Shown here: positions 33,747 through 40,860 of the stretch, piece after piece
How positions within the stretch are numbered: the first letter of the stretch is position 1
How the letters are laid out: each line of letters starts with the position of its first letter
Source: Fundidesulfovibrio soli
GTDB lineage: Bacteria > Desulfobacterota > Desulfovibrionia > Desulfovibrionales > Desulfovibrionaceae
NCBI RefSeq assembly: GCF_022808695.1
Contig: NZ_JAKZKW010000001.1
Span: 186,001-250,000, forward strand
DNA: 64,000 nucleotides
Reading direction: 5' to 3'
Notes under the pieces: generated by a model
Told to the model about the DNA's origin: nothing
Databases searched by the model: none
What the model saw: the letters and a program-made list of their open reading frames with translations, nothing else
Position numbers and translations under genes: made by a program

Positions 33747-34817
33747 ATGCAAAGAGTCCTGGCCGTTACGATGCTGGCGCTCGTCTGCGCCGGCTGCGCC
33801 CAGAGCGGCGGGCGCAAATCGCAGGATGCCGCCTCGTCTGCGCGCCTGGGCGAGCTGGAAGCCACCATGTCCCGCTTCCAGGAGCAGCAGCGCCTGCGCG
33901 ACGCCGAGCTCGACATGCGCCTGCGCGACATCGCCGACCGGCTCGACCGCCTTTCCTCCGGCAAGGCCCCGGCCCACAAGTCCGCCAAGGTCCAGGAGGC
34001 CGCCGCTCCCCAGGCCACAGTGCGCACCGTCTCCGGCAGGCAGCCCCTGGTGGCCGGGCAGGTCATTCCCTATGCCTCCCTGGCGCAGGGGGCACCCCAG
34101 CAGGCACCCGCGGCCGCTCCGACGCCTGCGCCGGCTCCTGCCTCAATGAGCCAGCCGCAGCCTCTGACCCCGCCACCGGCATCCCATGTGTCCGCACCCC
34201 AGGCCGGGCCTCAGCCGCAGCCCCTGGCGCTCAAACCGCCAGTGGTCTCCCTGGACGATGGAGCCGCCTCACGCCCCGCATCCAATACTGTTGCTCCCGC
34301 AGCCCCGGCGCAGCCGCGCCAGCCCGTGCCAATGGATCAGTCCGCCGCCAAGCCCGCCAAGGCTCCCGCGCCCATGCCCGCTGGCGCGGCCCCTGCGGCC
34401 GCTCCTTCCGTGAGCGCCAAGCCCGCCGCATCGCCCGGCATGGAGGAGCAAACGCTCTACACCGACGCCCTGCGCGCCGTGTCGGCCAATAAAAGCGAGG
34501 AGGGCCGCCGCAAGTTCAACGACTTCCTGGCCAAGTATCCCAACTCCCCCAAGGCCCCCGAAGCCCTCTACTGGATCGGCGAGAGCTACATCGCGGACAA
34601 GAGCTACAACCAGGCCATCCTCTCCCTGAAGGAAGTCACCGTCCGCTTCCCCAGCGACCCCAAGGCCGAGGAGGCCCTCTACCGCATCGCGGAGGCCTAC
34701 GAGCGCCTGGGGGACAAATCCAACGCCGTCTTCCACCTCAAGCTGCTGGTGGACGAGCACCCCAAGTCCGATTTCGCGGCCAAGGCCAAACAGAAACTCA
34801 AACAGCTTGGCCAGTAG
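33747..34817 (+). CDS. ybgF: YbgF/CpoB-like tetratricopeptide lipoprotein
   Basis: A 356-residue exported protein. A short hydrophobic leader ends in a lipobox-like VCAGC with Cys17 as the lipid site. A coiled-coil region follows (about 30-75, RLGELEATMSRFQEQQRLRD), then about 150 residues of proline/alanine-rich linker. The C-terminus has tetratricopeptide repeats (about 235-355, LYTDALRAVSANKSEEGRRK onward). That order is typical of the Tol-Pal system protein YbgF/CpoB, which coordinates outer-membrane constriction and cell-wall synthesis in the envelope. GGAGG lies 7 nt before ATG 33747. No tol or pal gene is nearby, so assignment to Tol-Pal is from architecture only. Confidence 0.85.
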   Translation: MQRVLAVTMLALVCAGCAQSGGRKSQDAASSARLGELEATMSRFQEQQRLRDAELDMRLRDIADRLDRLSSGKAPAHKSAKVQEAAAPQATVRTVSGRQPLVAGQVIPYASLAQGAPQQAPAAAPTPAPAPASMSQPQPLTPPPASHVSAPQAGPQPQPLALKPPVVSLDDGAASRPASNTVAPAAPAQPRQPVPMDQSAAKPAKAPAPMPAGAAPAAAPSVSAKPAASPGMEEQTLYTDALRAVSANKSEEGRRKFNDFLAKYPNSPKAPEALYWIGESYIADKSYNQAILSLKEVTVRFPSDPKAEEALYRIAEAYERLGDKSNAVFHLKLLVDEHPKSDFAAKAKQKLKQLGQ

Positions 34818-34824
34818 CACCGGC

Positions 34825-36057
34825 GTGACCACAGACGCCCGAGAAGAGCTCTGGGCCAGCATCAGCCTCAAGCATGCGCCGGGGCTGGGGCCCCGCACGG
34901 CCAGGAAGCTGCTGGACGCCTACGGCTGCGCCTCCGAGGCCGTCCGGCGGTGCCGGGGCTGGAATGAACGCGGCCTGGCCAACAGCTCCCAGTGTCAGGG
35001 CTTTCTGGCCGAATCCTGGCGGGGTGCGGCCGAAGCCGAGCTGCGCAACGCCGAGGAGAAGGGCGTCCCCACGCTGCTCTGGAGCGATCCGCGCTACCCC
35101 CGCCGCCTGCGCGAGATCCCCGATCCCCCCGTGTTCCTGTACTGTCTGGGCGATACGGCCCTGCTGGACAACCCCTGCGTGGCCGTGGTCGGCTCGCGGG
35201 ACTGCTCCCGCTACGGGCTGGAGCTGGCCCAGCGCATCTCACTCGACCTGGCCGAATCAGGCGTGACCGTCGTCTCCGGGCTGGCCCTGGGCATAGACCG
35301 TCAGGCCCACATGGCCGGGCTCTCCGGGGCGGGCAGCTCCATCGCGGTCATGGGCACCGGGCCTGACCTCATCTATCCGGCCTCCAACCGCGACGTCTGG
35401 AAGGACCTGGCCTCCAGGGGGCTGATCCTCTCCGAGTTCCCGCCGGGCACCAAGCCGCTGGCGGCCAATTTCCCCCTGCGAAACAGGATCATCAGCGGGC
35501 TCTCCCTGGGGGTGCTGGTGGTTGAGGCGCATTCCAAGTCCGGCAGCCTGATCACGGCGCGCCTGGCCATGGAGCAGGGCAGGGAGGTATTCGCCGTGCC
35601 TGGGCCCGTGTCGCTCAAGAGCTACCGGGGCTGCCACGAGATCATCAACAAGGGCGCGAAGCTTGTGCATGACGCCCAGGACATCCTGCTGGAGCTCAAA
35701 CCGCAGCTGGAGGCCCACCTGGAGGAGCGCAGGCGGCCCCAGGGCGCGCCGGCGCCCAAGCCCGGGCAGGAGCGCCTGAGCCTCCTCGCCAAGGAAGCCC
35801 CCGCCGCTCCGAAAGCCAAAAAGGGCGCTCGCACAGTGCAAACGCGGCAGCCCGCGCCAACCCATACGCCGCCGGACCCGGGTACGCCCTTCGAGCGCGA
35901 TCTCCAGGGACATCTGGCCGCCATGGGCGCGACCCACATCGACGCGCTCTGCCGCGCCTTCGGGCGCGACGCCGCTGAGATGAGCAGGACGCTGGTGTTG
36001 CTGGAACTAAAAGGGGTTGTGCGCAGACTGCCCGGCGGATACTATCTCAGCGCCTGA
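34825..36057 (+). CDS. dprA: DNA-processing protein DprA
   Basis: A 410-residue DprA/Smf that loads RecA on incoming single-stranded DNA during transformation. An N-terminal helical SAM-like part is followed by the Rossmann-fold core with PRRLREIPDPPVFLYCLGD, VAVVGSRDCSRYGLELAQ, VSGLALGIDRQAH, LILSEFPPGTKPL and FPLRNRIISGLS. A basic linker and a C-terminal winged-helix-like DprA/WH domain end the protein (LCRAFGRDAAEMSRTLVLLE). The start is unsettled: GTG 34825 was chosen, 8 bp after the ybgF stop; TTG 34807, inside ybgF, is possible. Neither has a clear Shine-Dalgarno. Confidence 0.95.
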   Translation: MTTDAREELWASISLKHAPGLGPRTARKLLDAYGCASEAVRRCRGWNERGLANSSQCQGFLAESWRGAAEAELRNAEEKGVPTLLWSDPRYPRRLREIPDPPVFLYCLGDTALLDNPCVAVVGSRDCSRYGLELAQRISLDLAESGVTVVSGLALGIDRQAHMAGLSGAGSSIAVMGTGPDLIYPASNRDVWKDLASRGLILSEFPPGTKPLAANFPLRNRIISGLSLGVLVVEAHSKSGSLITARLAMEQGREVFAVPGPVSLKSYRGCHEIINKGAKLVHDAQDILLELKPQLEAHLEERRRPQGAPAPKPGQERLSLLAKEAPAAPKAKKGARTVQTRQPAPTHTPPDPGTPFERDLQGHLAAMGATHIDALCRAFGRDAAEMSRTLVLLELKGVVRRLPGGYYLSA

Positions 36058-36080
36058 TCGCAGCAAGGAGTCCCCGCCCG

Positions 36081-36419
36081 ATGCAGAAGATACCCCTGAA
36101 CCTGGCCAAGCCCGGCTACGTGCTGGCCAAGCCCGTGGCCCGCGCGGACGGCATGGTCGTGGCCGCTCAGGGCACGGAGCTCACCGAGGCCCTGCTGGAC
36201 AAGTTCGACATGATGGGCGTGGACCAGGTGGTGGTGGAGGGCGAACCGGTGCAGACCGAGGGCGTCAGCTCCGGCACCAACTACGACCAGCGGCTCCAGC
36301 GCCTGGACCATCTCTTCCGCAAACACGCCCAGGACCCATGGATGAACCAGGTCAAGGCGCTGCTGCAGCACTATTTCAAGATGAAAGTGGCCTCCAAGGC
36401 CGGGCCCGCCGAGGGCTGA
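36081..36419 (+). CDS. small hypothetical protein with HD-GYP-leader-like domain
   Basis: A 112-residue protein from an ATG with AAGGAG upstream. The first 60 residues follow the pattern found at the N-terminus of many HD-GYP and HDOD signalling proteins: IPLNLAKPGYVLAKPVARAD, G.VVAAQGTELTEALLDKF and GVDQVVVEG. The C-terminal 40 residues form a basic helix. It is encoded 43 bp before an HDOD protein and two genes before a GGDEF-like protein, so it probably serves that signalling group, either as a detached regulatory domain or as a binding partner. Role unknown. Confidence 0.78.
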   Translation: MQKIPLNLAKPGYVLAKPVARADGMVVAAQGTELTEALLDKFDMMGVDQVVVEGEPVQTEGVSSGTNYDQRLQRLDHLFRKHAQDPWMNQVKALLQHYFKMKVASKAGPAEG

Positions 36420-36462
36420 TGCCCGCCCGCAGGATGTATCGCCCCCTCAGGAGGAGTTTCGC

Positions 36463-37302
36463 ATGGCCGAGGACTTGAAGCTTGAACGCAAGGACCAGAT
36501 CCTTGCCGCCAAGGACCTGCCCACCCTGCCCAAGGTGCTCGACGAGGTGTCGCGCCTCGTCAAGGACCCGGACTCCTCCACCGAACAGATCGCCAAGCTC
36601 ATCGCCATGGACCAGGTGCTCTCCGCCAAGGTGCTCAAGATGGTCAACTCGCCCATCTACGGCTTCCCCGGGCGCATCGGCTCCATCCACCACGCCCTGG
36701 TGCTGCTGGGCTTCAACGTGCTGCGCGGCGTGATCGTGAGCACCTCGGTCATGGACATCATGAACCAGACCATGGTCGGGCTGTGGGAGCACTCCGTGGG
36801 TTGCGCCCTGGCCAGCTCCACCGTGGCGCGCCAGTGCGGGCTCAAGGACGTGGAGGACATCTCCGTGGCCGGGCTCCTGCACGACCTGGGCAAGGTGGTC
36901 ACCTCCGTGCAGCTGCCCGAACTCAAGACCGGGGTGGAAGCCCTGGTGAAGACCCAGGACAAGAGCTACCTGGAGGCCGAGAAGGCCGTCATGGGCTTCG
37001 GGCACGACCGCGTGAACGCCTGGCTGGCCGACCACTGGAAGCTGCCGCCCCCCATCAAGGAGGGCATGAGCTACCACCATAAGCCCCAACTGGCGCGGCT
37101 CTACCCCGAGGTGGCCTGCTGCGTGCATCTGGGCGACTTTCTGGTGCGCGTGTACGAGTACGGTTCCGGCGGGGACGACAACGTGCCCTACCTGGAGCCC
37201 GATGCGCTCAAGAAACTCAAGCTCAAGCCCGCCGACCTCGAAGCCGTGCTGGACGAGTTGAGCGAGAAGTTCCTCGACCTCGCGGACCTGAGCTTCACCT
37301 GA
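36463..37302 (+). CDS. HDOD domain signalling protein
   Basis: A 279-residue protein dominated by an HDOD domain (about 15-215): LPTLPKVLDEVSRLVKDPDS, IDQVLSAKVLKMVNSPIYGF and a degenerate HD centre AGLLHDLGKVV, which keeps the HD pair. HDOD proteins act as regulators, often with two-component or cyclic-di-GMP proteins. AGGAGG precedes the ATG. The following gene, 2 bp downstream, encodes a receiver/GGDEF-like protein, giving a compact signalling operon with the small protein upstream. Confidence 0.92.
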   Translation: MAEDLKLERKDQILAAKDLPTLPKVLDEVSRLVKDPDSSTEQIAKLIAMDQVLSAKVLKMVNSPIYGFPGRIGSIHHALVLLGFNVLRGVIVSTSVMDIMNQTMVGLWEHSVGCALASSTVARQCGLKDVEDISVAGLLHDLGKVVTSVQLPELKTGVEALVKTQDKSYLEAEKAVMGFGHDRVNAWLADHWKLPPPIKEGMSYHHKPQLARLYPEVACCVHLGDFLVRVYEYGSGGDDNVPYLEPDALKKLKLKPADLEAVLDELSEKFLDLADLSFT

Positions 37303-37304
37303 GC

Positions 37305-38261
37305 ATGAACGCCGACTCCTGCCGCTTGCAGCGCCCCCAGCGGGTCTACCTGCTCTCCGCCGACGCCGGGCTCAAAGATGCCCTGAGCGCCCTCTGGGGC
37401 GACGGTCACCTTGAGATCACCCACTTCGAACGGGGCAGGGGGGCCATCGAGGTGCTCTTCAACGAGCTGCCCGACCTGCTCATCGTGGACCACGACCTGC
37501 CCGACATGCCCGGCCTGGACGTGGTCAACCTGGTCAAGAGCGAGAACGTCTACCGTCAGCTGCCTGTGATCCTGGCCATCCGGGAGGAAAGCCTGGACCA
37601 GGGCGCGGACTGGTGCTCCGCCGAGGTGGACGACATCCTCATCCTGCCCAGTTCCGCCGCGCGGATGAAGGTGCGCATTTTCCTGACCATTACCCGGGCC
37701 TCCCGCGCCTTCGACGCCAACCCGCTCTCCAAGCTGCCCGGCAACACCTCCATCATCCAGCGCATCCAGGAGATGATCGACCGCCGGGAGGACTTCGCCC
37801 TGGCCTACGCCGACCTGGATTACTTCAAGAGTTTCAACGACAAATACGGCTTCTCGCGCGGCGACGAGGTGCTGATGATGAGCGCGCGCATCATCGTGAA
37901 CACCATCCGGGGCTTCACGGGGGTGCGCTCCTTCGTGGGCCACGTGGGCGGGGACGACTTCGTGTTCATCCTGCCGCCGGACAAGATCGAGCTGGCCTGC
38001 CAGCGCATCGTGGAGAACTTCGACTCCATCGTGCCCCACTTCTACGACGAGGAGGACCGGGCCAGGGGGTTCATCCAGTCCACGGACCGGGAGGGCAACA
38101 TGCGCACCTTCCCGCTCATGGCCATCTCCATCGCGGTGGTGCTCAACGTCAATGGGCGGCTCCAGCACTACGGCGAGGCCTCGCAGATCGCCATGACCCT
38201 GAAGAAGAAGGCCAAGGAGAACCCCAAGAGCTGCTATGTCCTCGACAAGCGACTCTCCTGA
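37305..38261 (+). CDS. divergent receiver plus GGDEF-like protein
   Basis: A 318-residue protein. The N-terminal part (about 10-125) resembles a response-regulator receiver: LLIVDHDLPDMPGLDVVNLV keeps a candidate phospho-acceptor aspartate, but the usual acidic pair after the first strand is replaced (LLSADAG). The C-terminal part (about 145-315) is a GGDEF-type diguanylate cyclase domain with YADLDYFKSFNDKYGFSRGD and the signature GGDDF instead of GGDEF/GGEEF. The inhibitory RxxD site is missing. It may be a weakly active or a degenerate cyclase that binds rather than makes cyclic di-GMP. Its last 26 bp overlap xerC. Confidence 0.88.
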   Translation: MNADSCRLQRPQRVYLLSADAGLKDALSALWGDGHLEITHFERGRGAIEVLFNELPDLLIVDHDLPDMPGLDVVNLVKSENVYRQLPVILAIREESLDQGADWCSAEVDDILILPSSAARMKVRIFLTITRASRAFDANPLSKLPGNTSIIQRIQEMIDRREDFALAYADLDYFKSFNDKYGFSRGDEVLMMSARIIVNTIRGFTGVRSFVGHVGGDDFVFILPPDKIELACQRIVENFDSIVPHFYDEEDRARGFIQSTDREGNMRTFPLMAISIAVVLNVNGRLQHYGEASQIAMTLKKKAKENPKSCYVLDKRLS

Positions 38262-39204
38262 AACTCCCCTCCCGGACACGGCGCTGGGCTTTCTGGCCTG
38301 GCTCTCCGTGGAGAAGGGCTATTCCGGGGCCACCCTGGCCGCCTATCGAAACGACCTGCAATACTTCGAGCGATACTTGAACAACCGCAGCCTTACGGTT
38401 GCGGAGCCCAAGGCAATTTCACGCAAGGATATCCAGGGGTTCCTGGCGGAACAGCACCGCGCCAGACAGGCCAAGACCTCCATGTCGCGGCGGCTTTCCA
38501 GCCTGCGCGGGTTCTTCAAGCACCTGATCCGCCGGGGCATGATCGCCAAGAGCCCCATGGAGGGGCTGGCCAACCCCAAGCTTTCCAAGCCGCACCCCAA
38601 GAGCCTCAACGTGGACCAGGCCTTCGCCCTGCTGGACGCACCCCAGCCCAGCCAGGCCGACCCTGAGTCAGTGCGCGACGCGGCCCTGGCCGAGCTGCTC
38701 TACGGCTCTGGGCTGCGCATCTCTGAAGCCCTGGGGATGAAGCTGAACGATCTGGACCTGAACGCGCGCATCGCCAGGGTCATGGGCAAGGGCAGCAAGC
38801 AGCGCCTGGCCCCGCTCTCCGACACGGCGACGGACGCCCTGCGCGGCTACATGGCCGTGCGTCACGCCTTCTCGCCCGAACCGGCGGAGCAGGCGGTGTT
38901 CCTTGGGGCGCGGGGCAAGCCGCTGCAGCGCAGGCAGGCCAACAGGATCATGGAGGCGCTCTCGGCCAAGGCCGGGCTGCCCACGGCCATCAGCCCCCAC
39001 GTGCTGCGCCACAGCTTCGCCAGCCACATGCTGCAATCAGGGGCGGATATGCGGGCTGTGCAGGAACTGCTGGGGCACGAGCGGCTCTCCACCACGCAGC
39101 GGTATACGCATTTGAATTTGGCCCAACTGACCAAGGCTTACGATCACGCGCACCCACGGGCGGGGAAGGTGGAGAAGGGCGGTGATGGAGGCGAGGACGG
39201 GTAG
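38236..39204 (+). CDS. xerC: tyrosine recombinase XerC
   Basis: A 322-residue tyrosine recombinase that with XerD resolves chromosome dimers at dif. The N-terminal SAM-like domain (FLAWLSVEKGYSGATLAAYR, RRLSSLRGFFKHLIRRGMI) precedes the catalytic domain. The catalytic residues are visible: the R in SGLRISEAL, K in GKGSKQRL, HxxR in SPHVLRHSFASHML, the third histidine in LGHERLSTTQ and the nucleophile Y in RYTHLN. XerC is preferred over XerD because the other Xer protein at 43548-44495 is closer to XerD. It overlaps the GGDEF-like gene. The C-terminal glycine-rich tail is unusual. Confidence 0.85.
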   Translation: MSSTSDSPETPLPDTALGFLAWLSVEKGYSGATLAAYRNDLQYFERYLNNRSLTVAEPKAISRKDIQGFLAEQHRARQAKTSMSRRLSSLRGFFKHLIRRGMIAKSPMEGLANPKLSKPHPKSLNVDQAFALLDAPQPSQADPESVRDAALAELLYGSGLRISEALGMKLNDLDLNARIARVMGKGSKQRLAPLSDTATDALRGYMAVRHAFSPEPAEQAVFLGARGKPLQRRQANRIMEALSAKAGLPTAISPHVLRHSFASHMLQSGADMRAVQELLGHERLSTTQRYTHLNLAQLTKAYDHAHPRAGKVEKGGDGGEDG

Positions 39205-39261
39205 TACTTCGATTGCCTGGACAATGACATCTCCCACGCATCGTAAAGAGGGAGCGTGAAA

Positions 39262-39798
39262 ATGCCTGCACTAAATCAGTCCGTTGCCGCGCTGAGAGTC
39301 CATGGGGATTTCTTTTGTCCCCAGTACATCACCCATATGCTGGGCTGCGAGCCGACCTACACCCACTCCAAAGGTGAAACGGGGCGGAGTGAAGCCTCAG
39401 GGAGTGTGTGGATCAGGAGGCACAGCATTTGGACTCTTTCGGCGGAGGACCGCAAACCCGCCGACCTGGATGCGCAGGTGGCGGAACTGCTCGGCAAGCT
39501 CACGCAGGATTTGAGCGTGTGGGAAGCTCTCCGCAAGGAGCACGAAATTGATTTGTTCGTCGGCTTCTTCATGGCGGAAAGCAATGAAGGCATTACACTG
39601 CCACCAGAAACTTTGTTAGCCTTGGGCCAGCGGGGCATCATGATCGAATTTGATATTTACGACCCCGGCAAGGAACTGCTGGACGACGATCCTTGCCCGT
39701 ACGCAAGCGGCTTGACGTATGGGAAATGCTGCAAGGTGCGGCTCTACAAGACGGATGCAAAGAACGACACGGAAGTAAATGGAACGGTTGCCCCGTGA
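39262..39798 (+). CDS. DUF4279 domain protein with a SEC-C-like C-terminal motif
   Basis: A 178-residue orphan from ATG 39262, preferred over the GTG at 39256 because GGGAG lies 7 nt upstream. Residues about 8-140 match the DUF4279 pattern (SVAALRVHGDFFCPQYITHM, LGCEPTYTHSKGE, W.LS). The C-terminus has CPYASGLTYGKCC, which resembles the SEC-C/YchJ zinc motif CPCGSG..Y..CC but with Y and A replacing C and G, so zinc binding may be lost. Another DUF4279 gene lies at 51119. Such proteins have no set function; some lie in toxin-immunity contexts. It stands alone after xerC. Confidence 0.8.
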   Translation: MPALNQSVAALRVHGDFFCPQYITHMLGCEPTYTHSKGETGRSEASGSVWIRRHSIWTLSAEDRKPADLDAQVAELLGKLTQDLSVWEALRKEHEIDLFVGFFMAESNEGITLPPETLLALGQRGIMIEFDIYDPGKELLDDDPCPYASGLTYGKCCKVRLYKTDAKNDTEVNGTVAP

Positions 39799-39805
39799 TT
39801 TCCGG

Positions 39806-40423
39806 TTAGCGATGTGAAAAGCGCGGAATGAGCCTCGGCACCTCTTTCTGATACCGCCTGTAATCCTCCCCGAACTTCTCCACCAGCCGCCGCTCCTCGA
39901 ATATGGAGCCTATCAGGCTGTAGCCCGACACGAACACCGCGAACAGCAGCCTTTCCAGCGTCATGTGCGGTTCCGCGAACAGGTACACAATCGAAGCAAA
40001 ATACATGGGGTGCCTCACATAGCGGTAGGCGCCTGAGATCGCCAATCCGTGCGAGCCCTTGAACTCGCCGTCCTGTCCCAGGCGGGCGTTGGGGAAGGCT
40101 TTGGCCTGGCTCAGGCCGATGAATTCCCTCAGGTCGAAAGCCTTGAAGGTCCAGATGAAGAAGGCCGCGGCCGCAAGGCGCACAAGCCAGAGCAGGGCGG
40201 CGAACAGGCCGCGCACATGGTAGATTTCGCCCTCCAGCCTCGGCAGCATGAGCAGCGCGACCCCGAAGCTGACCAGGGAAAACGCCGTGAAGCCCAGCCG
40301 GTAGAAGGCGTAACGCTCCCCCAGCGCGCCCATGAGCGCGCGCTTGAGGGCCTGGCACATGCTCAGGCTGTGCAGGAGCGCCCAGGCGGATAGGATTGAT
40401 AGAAACGCTATGCTGTCACTCAT
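39806..40423 (-). CDS. isoprenylcysteine/phospholipid methyltransferase-like membrane protein
   Basis: A 205-residue membrane protein with five hydrophobic segments. It has the ICMT/PEMT/NnrU-type motif GAYRYVRHPMYFASIVYLF and FEERRLVEKFGEDYRRYQKE, the SAM-binding signature of isoprenylcysteine and phospholipid N-methyltransferases. In bacteria the substrate is usually unknown; lipids or other isoprenoids are plausible. No ribosome-binding site is evident. It converges with the DUF4279 gene, only 7 bp apart. Confidence 0.85.
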   Translation of the reverse strand: MSDSIAFLSILSAWALLHSLSMCQALKRALMGALGERYAFYRLGFTAFSLVSFGVALLMLPRLEGEIYHVRGLFAALLWLVRLAAAAFFIWTFKAFDLREFIGLSQAKAFPNARLGQDGEFKGSHGLAISGAYRYVRHPMYFASIVYLFAEPHMTLERLLFAVFVSGYSLIGSIFEERRLVEKFGEDYRRYQKEVPRLIPRFSHR

Positions 40424-40488
40424 GGTTGGAAATGTTCACTTGATGACTCTTGTACCAGCAACGTATCACAGGTATCGTCAATGTTTTT

Positions 40489-40785
40489 TTATGTTTTGGC
40501 GGATTGATTGATTTTCATCGTCAATTCTTCCAGCCGTAATAGCTGCTCAGTAACTGAACCATGCTCAAGATCCGTCAATGTTCTATTCTCTTCAATCATG
40601 GCAGCATTAATCTGTTCCATCGACAGAATAAGTGGAGATATTTCTTCTGAGAATCGCAGATTTCCGATGGAGTTGGCCACTGTTTCGATGTTTATAATCA
40701 GAGAATTAAGGCTTCTGGCTCCAGTGTTGTACTCACGTATGATCCTGCGCAATACATCCTGTTGTCGAGAAATGAAATCACTCAT
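40489..40785 (-). CDS. small hypothetical orphan protein, immunity-like
   Basis: A 98-residue protein with GAGGAG 5 nt before ATG 40785, preferred over the in-frame ATG at 40797. It is nearly all helix and resembles the general pattern of small colicin-type immunity proteins (REYNTGARSLNSLIINIETV), though no family can be named. The region is strikingly AT-rich compared with both neighbours, so it probably was acquired recently. It lies between the methyltransferase gene and the large fusion gene, with no partner. Confidence 0.65.
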   Translation of the reverse strand: MSDFISRQQDVLRRIIREYNTGARSLNSLIINIETVANSIGNLRFSEEISPLILSMEQINAAMIEENRTLTDLEHGSVTEQLLRLEELTMKINQSAKT

Positions 40786-40860
40786 TGCACTCCTCAAGAG
40801 TGGGGATAGTGTTCGCTCTATGCAGCAGTAAGGGCGGAATCACCACGCTGAACGAGTACG

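Noticed and set aside
34807-34824. TTG start for dprA inside ybgF
   Set aside because: It would add six residues outside the conserved region and has no Shine-Dalgarno; GTG 34825 is equally or more likely.
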